Below, one piece after another: positions 1 through 5,295 of a stretch of 6,484 nt of DNA. Position 1 is the stretch's first letter. Each line of letters starts with the position of its first letter. The position numbers were made by a program, and so were the translations under genes. Source of the DNA: an uncultured Atopobiaceae bacterium (lineage in GTDB: Bacteria; Actinomycetota; Coriobacteriia; Coriobacteriales; Atopobiaceae). The DNA is taken from contig CAJOKK010000086.1 in NCBI GenBank assembly GCA_905235165.1, positions 1 through 6,484 on the forward strand, in the 5' to 3' direction. The notes under the pieces are model-generated. The model was given only the letters and a program-made list of their open reading frames with translations, was not told the origin of the DNA and searched no databases.

Positions 1-97
1 CTGACTCACTCGCACCGCCCTCCCGCCGCCCCCGTTCTCTCCGCCCTCCGGCATCAAAAGTGAAATGAGTCAAAAAGGTCTCCGGTAACTGACTCAC
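1..97. other. Downstream intergenic region with TGACTCA copies
   Basis: No gene is visible between the window edge and the end of the phosphopantetheinyl transferase gene. The stretch holds an 11-bp direct repeat (CTGACTCACTC at 1-11 and 89-99). It also holds three copies of the near-palindrome TGACTCA/TGAGTCA, at 2-8, 66-72 and 90-96. The last two face each other and could form a 7-bp stem in the transcript leaving the feo operon, with a T-run (complement of 73-77) in the loop. This is not a convincing Rho-independent terminator because no U-run follows the stem. Positions 12-53 are pyrimidine-rich, so the minus strand has several G runs. Confidence 0.4.
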
Positions 98-757
98 TCA
101 CTGCAAGGCACGGGATACGACGAGGATCTTGTCGTCAAGCGTGGTATAGGAGAAGGACAGACAGACAATGCCCAGTGCGTCAAGCGCGTGCTGGGCTGCT
201 TTGTCTCGGGCGTCGCCGCGTTCGGTCACCCCGTCGACGCTGTGGAAGTGGCGAACCTCGAAGATGAGCTTCTCGTCGTGCTCGCGGTACCAGTTGCGCA
301 GGGGTGCGGCACAGGCCTTGAAGGAGGCTTCCTTGGCCCCGAAGAGCACGGCGCGGGAGGCAGGCACATTGTCGGGAATGAGCGTCTGCGCCAAGGCGCG
401 CTCCTCGCTCGTCAGCAGGAGCTCGGCCATGCGCTCGCCACGCGGGTCCTCGGCGAAGTCACGAATCGAAACGAGGTCGCAGCCAAGTCCGACGAGCCGT
501 GAGCCTGGCGCGGGGCTGGCCCATGCGCAGGCGACAAGATCGTCCTCATCTGACAAGCTCAGGAGCAGGTCATCTCGCTCGCGTCCGGTCTCGTCTGTGG
601 GATAGGGTGCCCCTCGGTCGTCGTAGGCAATCGGGATCCAGCGTTCGCCTGACGCTGTCGAAAGCGTGATGCCGCCGGCTTCGTGAGCACCCCATGAGCG
701 AATGCCCCGGCGCACCTCCGTAAACACGTCCCCGTGTTCAGGGGAGCCGCTAGTCAT
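98..757 (-). CDS. 4'-phosphopantetheinyl transferase superfamily protein (Sfp-like)
   Basis: Predicted cytosolic enzyme of 219 aa. The family transfers the phosphopantetheine arm from coenzyme A to a serine of an acyl or peptidyl carrier protein, needing Mg2+. Two core motifs are visible: GLGCD at residues 90-94 with the metal-binding Asp94, and FGAKEASFK at 139-147 with Glu143 and Lys147, the (F/W)xxKExxxK signature. The length and an N-terminal half ending in LSLSDEDDLVACAWA (66-80) fit the two-lobed Sfp/EntD layout rather than the roughly 120-aa AcpS. However, the usual SHS motif reads SDE here, and the Asp-x-Glu of Sfp reads Asp-Leu-Val. I chose the ATG at 757, not the longer reading frame up to 871, because its ATGACTAG overlaps the stop of the upstream cysteine-rich gene, a classic coupled start; the longer frame would run through that gene. 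No carrier protein or synthetase is in the window, so the substrate is unknown. Confidence 0.8.
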   Translation of the reverse strand: MTSGSPEHGDVFTEVRRGIRSWGAHEAGGITLSTASGERWIPIAYDDRGAPYPTDETGRERDDLLLSLSDEDDLVACAWASPAPGSRLVGLGCDLVSIRDFAEDPRGERMAELLLTSEERALAQTLIPDNVPASRAVLFGAKEASFKACAAPLRNWYREHDEKLIFEVRHFHSVDGVTERGDARDKAAQHALDALGIVCLSFSYTTLDDKILVVSRALQ

Positions 758-911
758 GGCGCTGGTCGCAGCAGTCCTGGGCGTGTTGGCAAGCACCTTC
801 CTGCGGGCAGCCGCAGCAGGAGCTCGTCTTTCGGCGGCGCAGGGTCGAGCGGACGGCAAGGCCGATAACAAGAACGAGCACCGCTCCCAAGATGACGTCC
901 CAGACGTTCAT
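750..911 (-). CDS. FeoB-associated Cys-rich membrane protein
   Basis: Small 53-aa protein beginning MNVWDVILGAVLVLVIGLAV. Residues 5-20 form one membrane-spanning helix, followed by a basic stretch (RSTLRRRK, 21-28) that would place the C-terminus in the cytoplasm. The tail holds six cysteines (32, 33, 35, 41, 47, 48) in the pattern CCGC-x5-C-x5-CC. This architecture and its place just after feoB match the FeoB-associated Cys-rich membrane protein family, thought to assist Fe(II) transport, perhaps by binding iron or an Fe-S cluster; its exact role is unsettled. A GGGAGGG ribosome binding site (917-923) lies 5 nt before the ATG. The gene starts 12 bp after the feoAB stop and its stop overlaps the next gene's start by 8 nt (750-757). 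Confidence 0.88.
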   Translation of the reverse strand: MNVWDVILGAVLVLVIGLAVRSTLRRRKTSSCCGCPQEGACQHAQDCCDQRHD

Positions 912-923
912 GGCGATCCCTCC

Positions 924-3284
924 CTAGGCTATGCCCAGCGCATGCCCGATGAGGCAGACGACCCATGCGGCAATCCAGGCAAAGACGCACTGGAAGACAA
1001 CGACCCCCACGGCCCATCTGCCACCGAGCTCTTGCCTGATCGTGCTGATGGCAGCCACGCAGGGCGTGTAGAGCAGCGAGAAGACGAGCAGCGATGCCGC
1101 ACCCAGGGTCGAGAGGGCTGCCGTGATGCCGCCCGCCCGCTCAAAGAGCTCCTGCATGACGGAGACGACGCTCTCCTTGGCCATGAAGCCGCTGATGAGC
1201 GAGGTGACGATGCGCCAGTCACCGAGGCCGATGGGGCTGAAGAGCGGGACGAGCCAGCTCGAGATGAGGGCGAGGATGCTCTGCTCCTCGTTTGCCACGA
1301 GGTTGAGGCGTAGGTCGAAGTGGGAGAGGAACCACACCACCACGGTCGCCACGAAGATGACGGAAAAGGCGCGCTGCAGGAAGTCCTTGGCCTTCTCCCA
1401 GAGGAGCTGGCTGACGTTCTTGAAGGTCGGCAGGCGATAGTTGGGAAGCTCAAGCACCAGGGGCACAGGCTCGCCCGTAAAGACAAAGCGGCCGTAGATG
1501 AGTGCCATCAGAATGGCACAGGCGATGCCCAGAAGATACAGGCCAACCATGATGAGTCCGCCGTGGCCAGGGAAGAAGGCGGCCACAAGCAGGGCATAGA
1601 TGGGCAGCTTGGCCGTGCAGCTCATGAAGGGCGTGAGCAAGGTGGTGATCGTGCGGTCACGGTCGGAGGGCAGGGTCCTGGTGGACATGATCGCCGGCAC
1701 CGAGCAGCCAAAGCCCACGAGCATGGGCACGATGGAGCGGCCCGAGAGGCCGATCTTGCGCAAGGGCTTGTCCATGAAGAAGGCAACGCGTGCCAGATAG
1801 CCCGAGTCTTCCAGCATCGACAGGAAGAAGAACATCGTGACGATGATGGGCAAGAAGGAGAGCACCGACCCGACGCCCGCAAAGATGCCGTCGATGATAA
1901 GGCCGTGGATGACCTCGTTCACACCAACGGTGGTGAGCGCCGAGTCAACGATGAGGGTCAGCGCGCTGATGCCCTCCCCAAAGAGGCCTTGCAGCCATGC
2001 TCCGATCACGTTGAAGGTCAGGAAGAAGACGGCGCCCATGATGGCGATAAAGGTGGGGATGGCTGTCCATCTGCCGGTGAGAATGCGGTCGATTCGTTCG
2101 CTGCGTTCGCTCTCCTTGCTTTGCTTCGGCTTGACCACGCATGCGTCGCAGACGTGGAAGATGAAGGAGAAGCGCATGTCGGCAATGGCCGCGCTGGCGT
2201 CGAGGCCGCGCTCGACTTCCATCTGCGAGACGATGTGCAAGACCGTTCGCTGCTCGTTCATGCCGAGGTCGAGCTGGGAGATGATGAGTTCGTCTCCCTC
2301 GATGACCTTGCTTGCGGCAAAGCGCGTGGGCAGGCCGGTCTGCTTCGCGTGGCCCTCAATGAGGTGCGAGACGGCGTGAACCGCTCGGTGTACCGCGCCG
2401 TCGTGGTCATCGGGGGGACAGAAGTCCTGATGCAACGGACGCTCCTGGTAGTGTGCGACGTGCAGGGCGTGGCGCACGAGCTCGTCGACGCCTTCGCCGG
2501 TTGCCGCGCAGATGGGAACGACCGGTACGCCGAGCATGGACTCCAGACGGTTGACGTGAACCGAGCCGCCGTTGCCGCGCAGCTCGTCCATCATGTTCAC
2601 TGCGACCACCATGGGGGTGTCCATCTCAAGAAGCTGCATGGTGAGATAGAGGTTGCGCTCGATGTTGGTGGCGTCGACGATGTTGATGATGGCGTGCGGG
2701 TGCTGGGTGAGCACGAAGTCCCTCGAGACGAGCTCCTCGGGGGAGTAGGGCGAAAGCGAATAGATGCCCGGCAGGTCGGTGACGAGCGTGTTGTCGTGTC
2801 CGCGGATGGCGCCGTCCTTGCGGTCAACCGTGACGCCGGGGAAGTTGCCCACATGCTGGTTCGAACCGGTGAGCTGGTTGAAGAGGGTCGTCTTGCCGCA
2901 GTTCTGGTTACCCACGAGAGCGAAGGTGAGCAAGGTGTCGTCGGGAAGGGGATCGCCCGAGCCCTTGGGATGGAACTTGCCCTCCTCGCCAAAGCCCGGG
3001 TGGGCGAGCTCGGTTTGCTGCGGGCGGGGCTGCTCGACCTCATCGTCCGCTGGCTCGACGCTGATTTGGGCCGCTTCGGCGCGGCGAAGCGTGAGTTTGT
3101 AGCCATGGATGCTCAGCTCCATGGGGTCGCCCATGGGGGCAAACTTGACGAGCGTGATGCGCGCGCCGGGGATGATGCCCATGTCGAGGAAGTGCTGACG
3201 CAGCTCTCCCTCGCCGCCAACATTCAAGACGACGCAGCTCGATCCGACGGCGAGCTGGTCGAGGGTTATGGGTTCTTCTTTCAT
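924..3284 (-). CDS. feoB: Fused FeoA-FeoB ferrous iron transporter
   Basis: A 786-aa inner-membrane Fe(II) importer in which an FeoA domain is fused to the front of FeoB. Residues 6-78 form the FeoA SH3-like domain (GELRQHFLDMGIIPGARITL region). After a polar linker, the cytosolic GTPase domain begins near 119: G1 GNQNCGKTT 125-133, G2 Thr152, G3 DLPG 170-173, G4 NMMD 230-233, G5 CAATGEG 259-265. The membrane domain runs from about 408 to the end. It carries the two FeoB gate signatures, GFGCSVPAIMSTRT (524-537, Cys527) and TPFMSCTAKLPIY (551-563, Cys556), plus GFMAKE (699-704) and LLYTPC (737-742). All hallmark residues appear intact; G1 has Gln where Pro is common. I chose the ATG at 3284 because it has a GGAG core 6 nt upstream and starts directly at the FeoA domain; an in-frame ATG at 3365 would add 27 unrelated residues and precede the proposed promoter. 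First gene of the operon. Confidence 0.96.
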   Translation of the reverse strand: MKEEPITLDQLAVGSSCVVLNVGGEGELRQHFLDMGIIPGARITLVKFAPMGDPMELSIHGYKLTLRRAEAAQISVEPADDEVEQPRPQQTELAHPGFGEEGKFHPKGSGDPLPDDTLLTFALVGNQNCGKTTLFNQLTGSNQHVGNFPGVTVDRKDGAIRGHDNTLVTDLPGIYSLSPYSPEELVSRDFVLTQHPHAIINIVDATNIERNLYLTMQLLEMDTPMVVAVNMMDELRGNGGSVHVNRLESMLGVPVVPICAATGEGVDELVRHALHVAHYQERPLHQDFCPPDDHDGAVHRAVHAVSHLIEGHAKQTGLPTRFAASKVIEGDELIISQLDLGMNEQRTVLHIVSQMEVERGLDASAAIADMRFSFIFHVCDACVVKPKQSKESERSERIDRILTGRWTAIPTFIAIMGAVFFLTFNVIGAWLQGLFGEGISALTLIVDSALTTVGVNEVIHGLIIDGIFAGVGSVLSFLPIIVTMFFFLSMLEDSGYLARVAFFMDKPLRKIGLSGRSIVPMLVGFGCSVPAIMSTRTLPSDRDRTITTLLTPFMSCTAKLPIYALLVAAFFPGHGGLIMVGLYLLGIACAILMALIYGRFVFTGEPVPLVLELPNYRLPTFKNVSQLLWEKAKDFLQRAFSVIFVATVVVWFLSHFDLRLNLVANEEQSILALISSWLVPLFSPIGLGDWRIVTSLISGFMAKESVVSVMQELFERAGGITAALSTLGAASLLVFSLLYTPCVAAISTIRQELGGRWAVGVVVFQCVFAWIAAWVVCLIGHALGIA

Positions 3285-3349
3285 GCTTTGCTCCGTCAAC
3301 GTGCTGGATGGGCACTTATTTCCATAGGTAACAATGTCTCCTGTCTGCA

Positions 3350-3378
3350 AGTATAGCGCCGCCATGGGGGCGCTAGAA
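3350..3378 (-). promoter_or_regulatory. Candidate sigma-70 promoter of the feo operon
   Basis: On the minus strand a TATACT box (3355 down to 3350; five of six matches to TATAAT) is preceded by a weak TTCTAG -35-like element (3378-3373) with a 17-bp spacer. A transcript starting near 3343 would carry a leader of about 59 nt before the ATG at 3284. Inverted-repeat arms overlap both the spacer and the -35 element, as expected for a repressor-controlled promoter. The -35 match is poor, so the call is tentative. Confidence 0.45.
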
Positions 3379-3391
3379 AATGGCTAGCGCC
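3354..3391. repeat. Triple TAGCGCC inverted-repeat cluster (possible iron-responsive operator)
   Basis: Three arms of the same 7-mer lie within 38 bp: TAGCGCC at 3354-3360, its complement GGCGCTA at 3369-3375, and TAGCGCC again at 3385-3391. The last pair extends to 8 bp (GGCGCTAG 3369-3376, CTAGCGCC 3384-3391) around a 7-nt spacer. The cluster covers the proposed feo promoter. Iron transporters are commonly repressed by Fur- or DtxR-type regulators, but these arms do not match a textbook Fur or IdeR box, so the regulator is unknown. It could also be an RNA hairpin if transcription starts further upstream. Confidence 0.5.
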
Positions 3392-3570
3392 TAGGTGGCA
3401 TTTGCTGGACGGTGAGGAAGGGCAGGATGGGAATCGGACGATAGGGCTTACAAGACCTCAGCATAGGGAGACGAGAAGCAGGAAACGTAAATAAGAGAAT
3501 GTTGTGCTCCAAGAGAAACCTAGTGCGTGGCGCGCTATTGTGAACGTCGTGTCGAACTCTTGTGAATAAG

Positions 3571-3599
3571 TTCTCCTCGTCTGTGCTAGCTGCTACTAT
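3571..3599 (+). promoter_or_regulatory. Candidate extended -10 promoter of repeat-protein gene 1
   Basis: TGCTACTAT at 3591-3599 reads as an extended -10 element (TG, one base, then TACTAT). A weak TTCTCC -35-like element lies 17 bp upstream at 3571-3576. This gives a leader of about 50 nt to the ATG at 3655. A second reading, TTGTGA (3560-3565) with TGCTAG (3584-3589), is also possible. TGCTAG recurs upstream of the second paralog at 4525-4530. Only sequence resemblance supports this. Confidence 0.33.
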
Positions 3600-3654
3600 T
3601 TCAAACCGGCGGGCTGCAAAGGCAGCCTCGGAAATCACTTTTGTGAGGAGAACA

Positions 3655-4287
3655 ATGCGTAAGAACACTTTTGCACAGAAAGCCTTCACGATTACCCTCG
3701 GCGCTTTCCTGGCGTTCGGCATCGCACCCGCGGCTGCCTTCGCTTCTCAGAGCGGCCCCAACAGCAATGGCCAGAACAGCGCTGGCCCCAACCAGTTTGT
3801 TCTCAACCAGGAGAAGGATCCGGGCTGGCTCACTGCTGACAACAATGGCACCGAGAACAACAACGGTCCGTCCAACACCCACCACTACGACGTCAACAAC
3901 GCTGGCAAGACCTACGCGGAGGAGCACTCTGAGGGTCCGTCCAACACCCACCACTACGACGTTAACAACCCTGCCAAGACCTATGCGGAGGATCACCCCA
4001 ACGGCCCCGAGCACACGCACAACTACGATCCCAGCCACCCCGAGAACACCGACAACCAGCCTGCCGCTCCCGAGATCAAGAACGGCAACACCGCTGTGAA
4101 GGACTACAACGCCGATAGCGATGACAAGGGCAAGGAGACCACCACTCCTGAGATCCTGGACGGCAACCAGTCTGGCAAGCACTATAACGCCGGCAACACC
4201 GGTGACAAGATCGATCGTGGCACGATCGTCGACGGCAACCAGTCTGGCAAGAACTACGACGCCAACCACCCCGGCCAGAACAACTAG
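3655..4287 (+). CDS. Exported His/Asn-rich repeat protein, paralog 1 (unknown function)
   Basis: A 210-aa protein that I cannot place in a family. It starts with a Sec signal peptide: basic MRKN, hydrophobic core 11-26, likely cleavage after AFA at residue 30. The mature part is very hydrophilic, cysteine-free and low in large hydrophobics. It has two repeat classes. Class A is three 23-residue units (71-93, 94-116 and a diverged 117-139), typified by GPSNTHHYDVNNxxKTYAE and rich in His, Asn and Tyr. Class B is a spaced GN(Q/T)(S/A)xK(D/H/N)Y(N/D)A motif with tyrosines at 151, 177 and 201. There is no LPxTG, lipobox or C-terminal membrane anchor, so it is probably released or loosely cell-bound. 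I chose the ATG at 3655 because GAGGAG lies 4 nt upstream and the signal peptide begins there; an in-frame ATG at 3562 would add 31 residues before it. The gene ends in TAG TAG and its own terminator. The His-rich repeats might bind metal; this is inference. Confidence 0.85.
   Translation: MRKNTFAQKAFTITLGAFLAFGIAPAAAFASQSGPNSNGQNSAGPNQFVLNQEKDPGWLTADNNGTENNNGPSNTHHYDVNNAGKTYAEEHSEGPSNTHHYDVNNPAKTYAEDHPNGPEHTHNYDPSHPENTDNQPAAPEIKNGNTAVKDYNADSDDKGKETTTPEILDGNQSGKHYNAGNTGDKIDRGTIVDGNQSGKNYDANHPGQNN
3865..4071 (+). repeat. Three 69-bp in-frame tandem repeats
   Basis: Units start at 3865, 3934 and 4003 with an exact 69-bp period (23 codons). Units 1 and 2 are nearly identical over their first 60 bases (for example GGTCCGTCCAACACCCACCA in both), with a few silent or conservative changes. 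Unit 3 is strongly diverged but keeps GP, THxYD and the spacing. They encode the His/Asn/Tyr-rich class A repeats of the exported protein. Confidence 0.9.
4120..4192 (+). repeat. 73-bp block identical to 4980-5052 (copy 1)
   Basis: These 73 bases match positions 4980-5052 exactly, including silent third positions, 860 bp apart in direct orientation. Each copy encodes the stretch from DDKGKETTTPEILDG through GNQSGKHYNA in one of the two paralogs. Identity stops sharply on both sides. This indicates a recent duplication or gene conversion between the tandem genes. Confidence 0.93.
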
Positions 4288-4341
4288 TAGCTCGCTGGGC
4301 TAAGGCATCTCGATAGCACACAAGCTAGAGTGGACCTTTTC

Positions 4342-4384
4342 AGAGAGAGGGATTCGAGCAGTCGCTCGGGTCCTTCTCTTTTTT
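4342..4384 (+). terminator. Rho-independent terminator of repeat-protein gene 1
   Basis: A stem of about 18 bp pairs 4342-4359 with 4364-4381 around the AGTC loop (4360-4363), with a GC-rich top (CGAGC/GCTCG) and a few G-U pairs. A run of six T residues (4379-4384) follows and partly overlaps the foot of the stem. It is a clear sequence relative of the terminator at 5128-5169. Confidence 0.92.
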
Positions 4385-4459
4385 ATCTACTGCGAATGTA
4401 TCCCCTCTGCCATGCGCTGTCTTATATCAAGTATCCAAGTATCGATGATTTGTGAAGCG

Positions 4460-4485
4460 AAAGTCGTACTTTTATGTCGAAAGTA
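4460..4485. repeat. AAAGT/ACTTT arm cluster (possible operator)
   Basis: Three arms alternate in 26 bp: AAAGT 4460-4464, ACTTT 4468-4472 (with TACTTT 4467-4472) and AAAGTA 4480-4485. CGAAAGT is also repeated directly at 4458-4464 and 4478-4484, two helical turns apart. The site lies about 110-135 bp upstream of the second repeat-protein gene, a reasonable place for a regulator site. The short AT-rich arms could be chance. Confidence 0.3.
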
Positions 4486-4551
4486 ATGAAGGCAAGCATT
4501 TCAGCTCACAAAGGGTTCTAACGGTGCTAGAGTTCATAACCAGCAAACAGT

Positions 4552-4568
4552 GAGCTAAGAGTTAGCTC
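4552..4568. promoter_or_regulatory. Perfect inverted repeat before repeat-protein gene 2
   Basis: GAGCTAA (4552-4558), spacer GAG, then TTAGCTC (4562-4568) form a perfect 7-bp palindrome ending 27 bp before the ATG at 4596. It could be a compact operator or a leader hairpin upstream of the ribosome binding site. The related gene upstream has no equivalent at this position, so the two paralogs may be controlled differently. Confidence 0.4.
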
Positions 4569-4595
4569 GCGAGTTATTCACAACAAAGGAGAATC

Positions 4596-5075
4596 ATGAA
4601 GAACACGTTCGCTCAGAAGGCCTTCGCTCTTACCCTCGGTGCCGTCCTCGCCCTCGGCGCTGTCCCTGCTTTCGCTTACGCCGCTGAGAATGGCCAGGGT
4701 GTTGAGATCAGCTCTGAGAGCACCTGCAAGAAGGGCTACGACGCCGGCAGCGTTGACGACAAGGGCCAGGAGTCCAAGCAGGAGGATCCCAACACCTCCA
4801 AGAAGAACTACAACGCCGATGACCCCGAGGTTGGCAAGAGCAAGGTCAAGCAGGAGGACGGCAACCAGTCTGGCAAGGATTACAACGCCGACACCGCTGG
4901 TGACAAGGGCAAGCAGAGCAAGACCCCTGAGAAGAAGGATGGCAACACTGCTGATAAGGACTACGACGCCGACAGCGTTGATGACAAGGGCAAGGAGACC
5001 ACCACTCCTGAGATCCTGGACGGCAACCAGTCTGGCAAGCACTATAACGCCGACACCACCGGCAAGAAGAACTAG
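4596..5075 (+). CDS. Exported Lys/Asp-rich repeat protein, paralog 2 (unknown function)
   Basis: A 159-aa exported protein, paralog of the gene just upstream. The signal peptide MKNTFAQKAF… with a hydrophobic core (11-26) is almost the same; cleavage is likely after AFA (27) or AYA (29). The mature protein is highly charged and consists mostly of four to five copies of a module centred on K(K/D/H)xY(N/D)A. Its tyrosines are at 48, 72, 96, 123 and 150 (spacings 24, 24, 27, 27), separated by Lys/Asp/Glu/Gln-rich linkers such as DDKGKETTTPE. It lacks the His-rich class A repeats of its neighbour and has a single Cys (44). No cell-wall sorting signal or anchor is seen. The start is clear: AAAGGAG (4586-4592) lies 3 nt before the ATG. 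The gene ends with TAG TAG and its own terminator. The composition suggests a disordered protein; its function is unknown. Confidence 0.86.
   Translation: MKNTFAQKAFALTLGAVLALGAVPAFAYAAENGQGVEISSESTCKKGYDAGSVDDKGQESKQEDPNTSKKNYNADDPEVGKSKVKQEDGNQSGKDYNADTAGDKGKQSKTPEKKDGNTADKDYDADSVDDKGKETTTPEILDGNQSGKHYNADTTGKKN
4980..5052 (+). repeat. 73-bp block identical to 4120-4192 (copy 2)
   Basis: Second copy of the perfect direct repeat, in paralog 2. Within it, the 21-base segment encoding DGNQSGK occurs four times without change across the two genes, at 4159-4179, 4231-4251, 4857-4877 and 5019-5039. This points to repeated exchange or strong conservation of this module at the DNA level. Confidence 0.93.
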
Positions 5076-5127
5076 TAGTTCGCAAGGCTAGGGCATCTTA
5101 GCGGCTCACAGGCTAAGACACACATTC

Positions 5128-5169
5128 AAAGAGAGGGATTCGGGCAGCTGCTCGGGTCCCTCTCTTTTT
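5128..5169 (+). terminator. Rho-independent terminator of repeat-protein gene 2
   Basis: An 18-bp stem pairs 5128-5145 with 5150-5167 around an AGCT loop (5146-5149), with G-U pairs in the middle. A run of five T residues (5165-5169) follows and overlaps the foot of the stem. The order GAGAGGGATTCG … CTCGGGTCC matches the terminator of the first paralog, showing that the duplication included the 3' untranslated region. Confidence 0.92.
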
Positions 5170-5295
5170 GTCTACAGCGAACTGCTTCCCTTTGCCTGCG
5201 GCTTTCAGCCAACCTTGCAAAACTGTAAGGTCCCGTAATGTTAGGCGCGCGACGCGGAGCTTTCTCCTCTCTAGGATGGTTTTTGTCATGCAAAC

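Larger units (their letters stand above)
3285..3654. other. Divergent intergenic region between feoAB and repeat-protein gene 1
   Basis: This 370-bp stretch has no supported gene; a 112-codon minus-strand frame at 3384-3722 runs into the signal-peptide region of the plus-strand gene and has no family resemblance. The left part holds the feoAB leader (about 59 nt if the proposed promoter is right), the promoter and a cluster of inverted repeats at 3354-3391. Positions 3400-3550 show nothing recognisable. The right part (3560-3654) holds the proposed promoter, leader and ribosome binding site of the plus-strand gene. Confidence 0.6.
4288..4595. other. Intergenic region between the two repeat-protein genes
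   Basis: This 308-bp gap holds no supported gene. It contains the 3' untranslated region and terminator of the first gene (to 4384). An AT-richer stretch (4385-4520) follows, with a cluster of AAAGT/ACTTT inverted arms at 4460-4485. Next come a TGCTAG shared with the upstream region of paralog 1 (4525-4530), a perfect 7-bp inverted repeat (4552-4568) and the second gene's ribosome binding site. The promoter of the second gene should be here, but I could not settle on one -35/-10 pair. Confidence 0.6.

Noticed and set aside
12..53. Possible G-quadruplex on the minus strand
   Set aside because: Four G runs exist but with a loop of about 10 nt and in GC-rich DNA where such patterns arise by chance; nothing else supports a role.
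758..871. 38-residue N-terminal extension of the transferase
   Set aside because: The extension runs through the out-of-frame Cys-rich membrane gene, which has its own strong ribosome site; the ATG at 757 gives a normal overlap start.
1320..3356. 678-codon plus-strand open frame opposite feoAB
   Set aside because: It lies fully antisense to an unmistakable FeoA-FeoB coding sequence, and its translation shows biased Asp/Glu/His/Arg/Gly content without any domain; it is a high-GC shadow frame.
3384..3722. 112-codon minus-strand frame in the divergent intergenic region
   Set aside because: No convincing ribosome site, no recognised family, and it overlaps the signal-peptide coding start of the plus-strand gene on the opposite strand.
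3865..4071. CRISPR-like periodic repeats
   Set aside because: The 69-bp units are in frame inside an exported protein, there are no unique spacers between short constant repeats, and no cas gene is present.
3601..4269. 222-codon minus-strand frame rich in Val, Leu and Gly
   Set aside because: It mirrors the repeat-protein gene, whose signal peptide, ribosome site and terminator are all on the plus strand; the hydrophobic repeats come from complementing Asn/Asp codons. The same holds for the minus frame at 4578-5042.
4285..5075. Sortase-anchored surface proteins
   Set aside because: Neither repeat protein has an LPxTG-like motif, C-terminal hydrophobic segment or basic tail; they end in polar residues (GQNN and GKKN).
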